From Planctomycetota bacterium (GTDB taxonomy: Bacteria > Planctomycetota > Phycisphaerae > Phycisphaerales > SM1A02), in the NCBI GenBank assembly GCA_003671065.1, contig QWPU01000183.1:1-6556 (forward strand): a stretch of 6,556 nt of DNA, given 5' to 3'. The position numbers were made by a program, and so were the translations under genes. The notes beneath the pieces were generated by a model that made no database searches, had not been told where the DNA came from, and saw only the letters and a program-made list of their open reading frames with translations. This document shows, in pieces, positions 1 through 5,541 of the stretch; the first letter of the stretch is position 1; every line of letters starts with the position of its first letter.

Positions 1-49
1 ACAGCACGATTGAAAGCGCAGCGAGGACGCGGACGGTCTTGAGAATCAT
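1..49 (-). CDS. 5' end of a divergent gene with a signal-peptide-like N-terminus (partial)
   Basis: Read on the minus strand, an ATG at 49-47 opens a frame that stays open to the window edge and gives MILKTVRVLAALSIVL. Two early positive charges (K4, R7) followed by a run of small and aliphatic residues look like the n- and h-regions of a signal peptide or a first membrane helix, so the product is probably exported or membrane-anchored. Only 16 codons are visible, so the family cannot be named. No Shine-Dalgarno sequence precedes the ATG; the bases just upstream are pyrimidine-rich (CTTTCCCCC). The frame stays open for many codons upstream, so the start rests only on the hydrophobic pattern. 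The gene would be transcribed away from the polysaccharide operon. It could be chance, since 49 bases is short. Confidence 0.38.
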   Translation of the reverse strand, partial: MILKTVRVLAALSIVL

Positions 50-225
50 GGGGGAAAGCGTACCGAGGACTTCTGCGCTTCGATTAGTGGGTCTTTTCTC
101 ACACCGCGCCGCGAAGTGTCCGATGGATGTGCACTTCACATCTCATTTTTCCGAACCGCGCGAGAGTTTCAATCGTTCGGTGCGTCCCTCATCCCGCTCT
201 TCTCGACTTCCCTCGTCTTTCTCTC
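50..225. other. Gap between divergent genes; CT-rich leader before asnB
   Basis: This stretch should hold promoters for both the minus-strand gene and the rightward operon, but I see no convincing -35/-10 pair on either strand. The notable feature is 185-225: 36 of 41 bases are C or T, directly before the asnB ATG, with no purine-rich ribosome-binding site. Reading frames that cross the gap on the plus strand give basic or low-complexity peptides with no family resemblance, so I treat it as non-coding. Confidence 0.5.
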
Positions 226-2142
226 ATGTGCGGCATCATCGGTTACTCAGGTCGCTTCGACCACGGCGCACTCCTCTGCGGAATGCAATCGCTCGCTCAT
301 CGCGGACCTGATGACAGTGGTTCATTTTTCGATGACGCTGCCGCCGTTGGTCTCGCGCACACGCGCCTTTCCATCATTGACCTTTCGCCACTGGGGCATC
401 AGCCGATGTCGGTGCTTGATGGCGCGGTTCAACTCGTTTTCAACGGCGAGATTTACAACTATCGCGAGTTGCGCAAAGAACTTGAAGCGAAGGGTCATGT
501 GTTTCGCGGTCACAGCGATACCGAAGTGATTCTGCATCTCTACCTCGAGGAAGGCGAGCAGATGCTCTCGCGTCTCAACGGGATCTTCACGGTCGCGTTC
601 TTCGATCGACGCAACGGCAGCATGCTCATCGCGCGCGATGCGCTGGGCGTGAAACCGCTTTATTACACGACGAATTTGCGCGGTCTTGCCTTTGCAAGCG
701 AGATCAAAGCGCTGCTCGATCTCGCGCCTGAAGCGCGTGCGCTCGATCCAGTTTCGATTCATCGCTATCTCACCTACTTGTGGTGCCCTGGTGAAGGTAC
801 GCCGCTGAAGGATGTGCGCAAGGTGCTTCCTGGTGAAGCGATGATCGTGCGCAACGGGACGATCGAGCGACGATGGATATGGTACGAATTGCCAGCATTT
901 CGCGGGATTTCTGCTGATTTGAGTGAGCACGATGCGGTGAAGGGAACCGAAGCGAGCGTGCGCAAAGCGGTCGAGCGTCAGATGGTTGCCGATGTTCCCG
1001 TCGGCGCATTTCTCTCGGGCGGACTCGATTCAAGCGCAGTCGTCGCCTTCGCGCGCGAGATCAATCCGCAGTTGCAGTGCTTCACGATTCTGCAGCGTGG
1101 TGGTGCTGAGCCAGGTGTCGTTGATGATCTTCCCTATGCGCGGCGCGTTGCGAAACATCTCAATGTGCCGCTTGAAGCTGTCGAGATTGATTCGAGTCGC
1201 ATGGCAGGCGACATCGAGCGCATGATCTGGCAACTCGATGAACCGCTTGCTGATCCTGCGCCGCTCAATGTGCTCTACATCTGCGAACTTGCCCGAAAAC
1301 AAGGCGCGAAAGTGCTGCTTTCGGGCGCGGGTGGTGATGATCTCTTCACGGGATATCGCCGTCATCGCGCAGTGGAATTGCAGCGCTATTGGGATTGGAT
1401 GCCACGCGGGCTTCGCGGAATGATCGAGCGTGGGGCATCGAAGCTCGATCAGCGGCGCTCACTCGGTCGGCAACTTGCGAAGTTCACCAACGGCGCTGGC
1501 CTTGATGGTGACGCGCGCATCGCCAACTACTTCGCGTGGTCGAGGGAATCGGATCTGCGTGCGCTTTACTCCGATTCAATGCTTCGCGATCTCGGCGCGC
1601 ACACTGCAATCGAACCCATGCTCGATTTCATGCGACCGCTGCCCCGAAGCGTTCCGCCACTCGAACGCATGCTCGCGCTTGAACAGCGCTTCTTTCTTTC
1701 AGATCACAATCTGCCCTACACCGACAAGATGTCGATGGCTGTTGGGGTTGAAGTCCGCGTGCCGCTGCTTGATCTCGAACTCGTCGAGTTTGCCGCGCGC
1801 ATCCCGACGCATGTGAAGCAGAAGGGCAGCGTCGGCAAGTGGGTCTTCAAGAAGGCGATGGAGCCGTACTTGCCGCACGATGTGATCTATCGCCCGAAGT
1901 CGGGCTTTGGCGCGCCGTTGCGCACATGGATGCGGCATGAATTGCGCCCTCTGCTGAATGACCTGCTCAGCGCAGACAGTCTTCGTCGTCGCGGCTTGTT
2001 CAAACCAGAAGCAGTCGCGAGTCTGATCGACGCAAATCAAAGTGGTCGTGTCGACGCGAGTTACACGCTTCTTTCCCTGCTTTCCATCGAGATTTGGTGT
2101 CGTCGGTTCATTGACGCGCGCGGTGCCACGAAGGTCGGATAA
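226..2142 (+). CDS. asnB: AsnB-type glutamine-dependent asparagine synthetase / amidotransferase
   Basis: Cytoplasmic enzyme of 638 residues. The N-terminal class II glutamine amidotransferase domain (about 1-215) releases ammonia from glutamine; the C-terminal ATP-dependent synthetase domain (about 240-620) uses it to amidate an AMP-activated carboxylate. Visible motifs: Cys2 nucleophile in MCGIIG, HRGPDD (25-30), NGEIYN (73-78), SDTEV (97-101), the PP-loop SGGLDSS (264-270), SGAGGDDLFTGYRRH (366-380), then KMSMAVGVEVRVPLLD and RPKSGFGAPL. The start at 226 is fixed because Cys2 must become the N-terminal nucleophile; a 33-codon in-frame extension upstream would bury it. Length fits the 600-650 residue AsnB family. 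No Shine-Dalgarno sequence precedes the ATG. It heads the polysaccharide operon, so its acceptor could be aspartate or, as in some O-antigen loci, a uronic acid sugar. Family certain, substrate not. Confidence 0.95.
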   Translation: MCGIIGYSGRFDHGALLCGMQSLAHRGPDDSGSFFDDAAAVGLAHTRLSIIDLSPLGHQPMSVLDGAVQLVFNGEIYNYRELRKELEAKGHVFRGHSDTEVILHLYLEEGEQMLSRLNGIFTVAFFDRRNGSMLIARDALGVKPLYYTTNLRGLAFASEIKALLDLAPEARALDPVSIHRYLTYLWCPGEGTPLKDVRKVLPGEAMIVRNGTIERRWIWYELPAFRGISADLSEHDAVKGTEASVRKAVERQMVADVPVGAFLSGGLDSSAVVAFAREINPQLQCFTILQRGGAEPGVVDDLPYARRVAKHLNVPLEAVEIDSSRMAGDIERMIWQLDEPLADPAPLNVLYICELARKQGAKVLLSGAGGDDLFTGYRRHRAVELQRYWDWMPRGLRGMIERGASKLDQRRSLGRQLAKFTNGAGLDGDARIANYFAWSRESDLRALYSDSMLRDLGAHTAIEPMLDFMRPLPRSVPPLERMLALEQRFFLSDHNLPYTDKMSMAVGVEVRVPLLDLELVEFAARIPTHVKQKGSVGKWVFKKAMEPYLPHDVIYRPKSGFGAPLRTWMRHELRPLLNDLLSADSLRRRGLFKPEAVASLIDANQSGRVDASYTLLSLLSIEIWCRRFIDARGATKVG

Positions 2143-2225
2143 GTCGTGTTCGCGCTTCTGACACAGATTGCATCGAGATCAAGCACTTTCAGAATGGACG
2201 GCAACGGCGAGTGCCGATAGAAGCA

Positions 2226-2255
2226 CTCCCACACGCGCGCGCGAGGCGTGTGGAG
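2226..2255 (+). repeat. GC-rich inverted repeat (hairpin) without a T tract
   Basis: Arms CCACACGC (2229-2236) and GCGTGTGG (2246-2253) pair perfectly over 8 bp around a 9-base loop. Two further pairs (C2226-G2255, T2227-A2254) form if C2228 bulges. The next bases are purine-rich, not a T run, so this is not a classical intrinsic terminator. It sits about 30 bases before the TTG start and could protect the mRNA end, act in attenuation, or be an operator. Visible structure is firm; function is unknown. Confidence 0.5.
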
Positions 2256-2272
2256 CGGAAAGAGTTGTCATC

Positions 2273-2278
2273 AGGAAA
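2273..2278 (+). promoter_or_regulatory. Ribosome-binding site deciding the TTG start at 2285
   Basis: AGGAAA lies 6 bases before TTG at 2285 (7 counting from AGGAA). It supports initiation at TTG, where translation gives M-K-Q-I-L-Q, the N-terminus expected for this two-domain family. No ATG or GTG in frame lies closer. Confidence 0.65.
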
Positions 2279-2284
2279 CCCACT

Positions 2285-4429
2285 TTGAAGCAGATTCTCC
2301 AGTCCCTCAAGAACGGTTCGACCGAAGTCGCAGAAGTTCCATGCCCCGCGGTCAAGCGCGGTCATCTGTTGGTGCGTTCATCGCGCACGCTGGTGTCGGT
2401 TGGAACAGAGCGCATGCTCGTAGAGTTTGGCAAAGCGGGATGGATCGAGAAGGCGCGCCAGCAACCTGACAAAGTGCGCATGGTGCTCGACAAGATCAAG
2501 ACCGATGGTCTCATGCCAACGCTTGAAGCTGTTTTCAACAAACTCGATCAACCGCTGCCACTGGGATACTGCAATGTCGGAAGCGTGATGGAAGTTGGAA
2601 GCGGTCTCGTTGGCTACGCGGCGGGCGATCGCATCGTGAGCAACGGCAAGCATGCGGAAGCAGTGTGCGTGCCTGTGAATCTGACAGCGCGCGTGCCCGA
2701 TAGCGTGAGTGATGAAGAAGCGGCGTTCACGGTGCTTGGTGCGATTGCGTTGCAAGGCATTCGACTGGTGAATCCGACGCTCGGTGAAACGGTTGTCGTC
2801 ACAGGTCTTGGACTCATTGGTCTTGTGACTGTGCAGTTGTTGCGTGCGCATGGTTGTCGAGTGTTGGGTTTGGATTTCGATGCGGACAAACTCGCGCTCG
2901 CTAAACAGTTCGGCGCGGAAGTTGTGAATCTCTCTGCGGGGCAAGATCCTGTCGCTGCGGCGCATGCGTTTTCGCGTGGGCGCGGTGTGGATGCAGTGAT
3001 CATTACCGCGGCAACCAAGAGCAATGAACCGATGCATCAGGCCGCATTGATGAGCCGCAAGCGCGGACGCATCGTGCTGGTTGGCGTCACGGGGCTTGAA
3101 CTCTCGCGTGCCGATTTCTTTGAGAAAGAGCTTACTTTTCAGGTGTCGTGCTCGTATGGACCAGGTCGCTACGACCCGAGTTACGAAGATCGCGGCAACG
3201 ATTATCCAGTGGGATTTGTGCGCTGGACCGAGCAACGAAACTTCGAAGCCGTGCTCGACATGATGAGCGATGGACGGTTAGATGTGAAGCCGCTGATTTC
3301 GCACCGCTTCGAAATTGACAACGCGCTTGCTGCCTATGAACTCGTTGGTGGTGCGGCGCCGTCGCTTGGCATTCTGCTTGAGTATCCAGCGATCAACGCG
3401 AAGTCGGACGCGCAAGTTCGCGCCCAGACAGTTGTGTTGCCACGGACCAACGCTGCAACTCCAACACGCGCGGCCGCGTCGATTGGATTCATCGGTTCGG
3501 GCAGCTATGCGACGGGTGTGCTTATCCCTGCGTTCAAAGCGGCTGGCGCGCGACTGAAGACTGTTGCGTCAAGTGGCGGCGTGAGCGGCGTGCATGCGGG
3601 GCGCAAGTTTGGATTCGAATCAACCACCACTGATACTGACGGAGTCTTTGCTGATCGCGATGTGAACTCGATCATCATCTCGACGCGGCACGACTCACAC
3701 GCTTCGCTCGTCTGCGCAGCAATTCGCGCGAAGAAACATGCCTTCGTCGAGAAGCCCATTGCGCTCACGCTTGATGAGTTGCGCGCGATCGAATTAGCGC
3801 GGGATGAGGCGATTTCGCAGGGATTCACGCCAATCGTGATGGTCGGCTTCAATCGCCGCTTCGCGCCGCAAGTTGTGAAGATGAAGTCGCTCATGAATGG
3901 TGCGCGCGGACCGAAGGCGTTCGTCATGACCGCGAACGCAGGCGCGATTCCCGCAGAACATTGGACGCAAGATCGTGATGTCGGCGGTGGTCGCATCGTC
4001 GGCGAAGCATGTCACTTCATTGATCTCATTCGATACCTCGCGGGTGAACCGATTGTTGCCATGCGCGCGAACGCGATGGAGTCCGCATCGGGCGACAGCG
4101 TGACCATCGAGATGAACTTCGCGGATGGTTCGATCGGCACCGTGCATTACTTCTCCAACGGCAGCAAAGCGTTTCCGAAAGAGCGTCTTGAAGTCTTCGC
4201 CCAAGGTCGCGTATTGCAACTCGACAACTTCCGCAAGCTCACAGGTTTCGGATGGCCAAAGTTTTCGAAGATGAACCTGTGGTCGCAAGACAAAGGACAG
4301 AAACCGTGCGCAGCTGCATTCGTGAACGCGGTGGCGGCGGGGGGCGCGTCGCCGATTCCATTCGATGAACTTATCGAAGTTGCAAAGGCCACCATCGAAG
4401 CCGCAGACCTCGCGAGGGTAAAGCAATGA
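2285..4429 (+). CDS. Two-domain oxidoreductase: zinc-less MDR dehydrogenase fused to Gfo/Idh/MocA dehydrogenase
   Basis: Predicted cytoplasmic protein of 714 residues with two nucleotide-binding halves. The N-terminal half (about 1-370) is a medium-chain dehydrogenase/reductase with dinucleotide motif GLGLIG (174-179) and an Asp after the second strand (LGLDFD), which favours NAD. It lacks the GHE and Cys zinc ligands of classical alcohol dehydrogenases. After a linker of about 30 residues, the C-terminal half (about 400-714) is a Gfo/Idh/MocA enzyme with GFIGSGSYATG (401-411), EKP (489-491; Lys490 is the family's usual catalytic or binding lysine) and GEACHFIDL (573-581; His577, Asp580). The TTG start is chosen from the Shine-Dalgarno match and family N-terminus. 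Its stop overlaps the epimerase start by 4 bases (ATGA), indicating translational coupling. Such fusions occur in polysaccharide clusters; to my knowledge the substrate is not established. A sugar or nucleotide-sugar redox step is inferred. Confidence 0.92.
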   Translation: MKQILQSLKNGSTEVAEVPCPAVKRGHLLVRSSRTLVSVGTERMLVEFGKAGWIEKARQQPDKVRMVLDKIKTDGLMPTLEAVFNKLDQPLPLGYCNVGSVMEVGSGLVGYAAGDRIVSNGKHAEAVCVPVNLTARVPDSVSDEEAAFTVLGAIALQGIRLVNPTLGETVVVTGLGLIGLVTVQLLRAHGCRVLGLDFDADKLALAKQFGAEVVNLSAGQDPVAAAHAFSRGRGVDAVIITAATKSNEPMHQAALMSRKRGRIVLVGVTGLELSRADFFEKELTFQVSCSYGPGRYDPSYEDRGNDYPVGFVRWTEQRNFEAVLDMMSDGRLDVKPLISHRFEIDNALAAYELVGGAAPSLGILLEYPAINAKSDAQVRAQTVVLPRTNAATPTRAAASIGFIGSGSYATGVLIPAFKAAGARLKTVASSGGVSGVHAGRKFGFESTTTDTDGVFADRDVNSIIISTRHDSHASLVCAAIRAKKHAFVEKPIALTLDELRAIELARDEAISQGFTPIVMVGFNRRFAPQVVKMKSLMNGARGPKAFVMTANAGAIPAEHWTQDRDVGGGRIVGEACHFIDLIRYLAGEPIVAMRANAMESASGDSVTIEMNFADGSIGTVHYFSNGSKAFPKERLEVFAQGRVLQLDNFRKLTGFGWPKFSKMNLWSQDKGQKPCAAAFVNAVAAGGASPIPFDELIEVAKATIEAADLARVKQ
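4414..4418 (+). promoter_or_regulatory. Ribosome-binding site for the UDP-GlcNAc 2-epimerase gene
   Basis: GAGGG lies 7 bases before the ATG at 4426, inside the last codons of the upstream gene. Together with the ATGA stop/start overlap it supports coupled translation. Confidence 0.6.
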
Positions 4430-5541
4430 GCCGATTTCTCGTTGACATCATCGCGGGCGCACGGCCGAACTTCATGAAGATCGCGCCGATCATTCACGCC
4501 ATCAAAGCGCGTGAAGAACACGGCGGAACGCTGCGATATCGCCTTGTGCATACAGGTCAGCACTACGACGAAAAGATGTCAGGCGACTTCTTTCGCCAGC
4601 TCGGTATTCCTGCGCCTGATGTGAATCTTGAAGTTGGTTCGGGCACACAAGCCGAGCAAACGGGCACCATCATGACGCGCTACGAAAAGTTGCTCATGGA
4701 AGAGAAGCCAGCGGTGACGCTCGTGGTTGGTGATGTCACCTCAACGATGGCGTGTTCGATTGCTGCGCAGAAGATGTGCGTGAAGGTCGCGCATGTTGAA
4801 GCAGGTATTCGTTCGCTTGATTGGACGATGCCCGAAGAAATCAATCGCATGGTGACGGACGCGATCACGAACTACTTCTTCACGACGAGCGAACACGCGA
4901 ATCGCAATCTCAAGAATGCTGGCGTCGGCGACGATCGCATCTTCTTCGTGGGCAACACGATGATCGACACGCTTCTCGCCAACATGTCGCGACTCACCAA
5001 GCCGCTGTTCTTCGATGAACTCGGATTGAAGCCGCAGTCGTACTTTGTGATGACGATGCATCGACCTGCGAATGTTGATTCAGGCAGCACCTTCACCAAG
5101 TTGCTTGAAGCGATTCTCACAGGAACGCGCGGAGAACCAGTGGTTTTCCCCGTGCATCCGCGTACCGCCAAGACCATGCGCGAGTTCGGCACGCTTCCTT
5201 CGAGTCTCAAACTTGTTGATCCGCAGCCGTATCTTGAGTTCAACTATCTCGTGAAGCACGCGAAGGCGGTCATCACCGATTCGGGCGGCATCACCGAAGA
5301 AACCACCGTCATGGGTGTTCCCTGCATGACGCTGCGCGACAACACCGAGCGCCCTGAAACTGTTGCCATCGGAACAAACGAATTGCTCGGCACCAATCCT
5401 GCCGCGCTCAAGCCCGCGCTTGATCGACTCTTCAAAGGTGGTTGGAAGAAGGGTTCGATTCCTCAGTTGTGGGATGGCCGCACGAGCGAGCGCATCGTCG
5501 CGGCACTTGAAACTGTGCTCGCTGCGAACGCGAGTCACTGA
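4426..5541 (+). CDS. wecB: UDP-N-acetylglucosamine 2-epimerase, non-hydrolysing
   Basis: Cytoplasmic GT-B-fold enzyme of 371 residues, the usual length, expected to interconvert UDP-GlcNAc and UDP-ManNAc by anti-elimination and re-addition of UDP. Motifs in order: GARPNFMK (11-18; the E. coli WecB form is GTRPEAIK), HTGQHYD (42-48), GDVTST (102-107, with Asp103 at the place of the conserved acid), HVEAG (123-127), PEEINR (136-141), MHRPANVD (His212, Arg213), and DSGG-TEETT-MGVP-NTERPE from 285. These cover the conserved Asp, two Glu and His of the active site. The gene overlaps its upstream neighbour by 4 bases and its downstream neighbour by 1, placing it mid-operon. The GARPxF(I/M)K form also occurs in relatives acting on other UDP-sugars, such as the WbpI type that epimerises UDP-2,3-diacetamido-uronate, so UDP-GlcNAc is the most likely but not the only possible substrate. 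Confidence 0.93.
   Translation: MSRFLVDIIAGARPNFMKIAPIIHAIKAREEHGGTLRYRLVHTGQHYDEKMSGDFFRQLGIPAPDVNLEVGSGTQAEQTGTIMTRYEKLLMEEKPAVTLVVGDVTSTMACSIAAQKMCVKVAHVEAGIRSLDWTMPEEINRMVTDAITNYFFTTSEHANRNLKNAGVGDDRIFFVGNTMIDTLLANMSRLTKPLFFDELGLKPQSYFVMTMHRPANVDSGSTFTKLLEAILTGTRGEPVVFPVHPRTAKTMREFGTLPSSLKLVDPQPYLEFNYLVKHAKAVITDSGGITEETTVMGVPCMTLRDNTERPETVAIGTNELLGTNPAALKPALDRLFKGGWKKGSIPQLWDGRTSERIVAALETVLAANASH

Larger units (their letters stand above)
2143..2284. other. 142-base intergenic gap within the operon
   Basis: Lies between the asnB stop and the TTG start of the two-domain oxidoreductase gene. The frame of the downstream gene is open back to about 2168, but the resulting 39-residue extension (rich in Ala, Arg, Thr and Ser) has no counterpart in the family and is probably not translated. 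The gap holds a GC-rich hairpin at 2226-2255 and a ribosome-binding site at 2273-2278. It contrasts with the overlapping junctions downstream, so asnB may be partly uncoupled from the next three genes. Confidence 0.6.

Noticed and set aside
127..225. 33-codon N-terminal extension of the asnB frame
   Set aside because: It would remove the required N-terminal Cys nucleophile and has no family resemblance; the frame is open by chance.
39..311. 90-codon plus-strand frame crossing the asnB start
   Set aside because: Arg/Ser-rich translation, overlaps the certain asnB amidotransferase domain in another frame, and has no ribosome-binding site.
2168..2195. Possible promoter TTGCAT ... 16 bases ... 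CAGAAT before the two-domain gene
   Set aside because: Only 3 of 6 and 4 of 6 matches to the sigma-70 consensus; this level is expected by chance.
2168..2284. 39-codon N-terminal extension of the two-domain oxidoreductase frame
   Set aside because: The extension spans the hairpin and the Shine-Dalgarno site, is low in recognisable structure, and the TTG at 2285 gives the family's expected N-terminus.
2378..3235. 285-codon open frame on the minus strand
   Set aside because: Antisense shadow of the MDR half of the fusion protein; Arg/His-rich composition with no family motifs.
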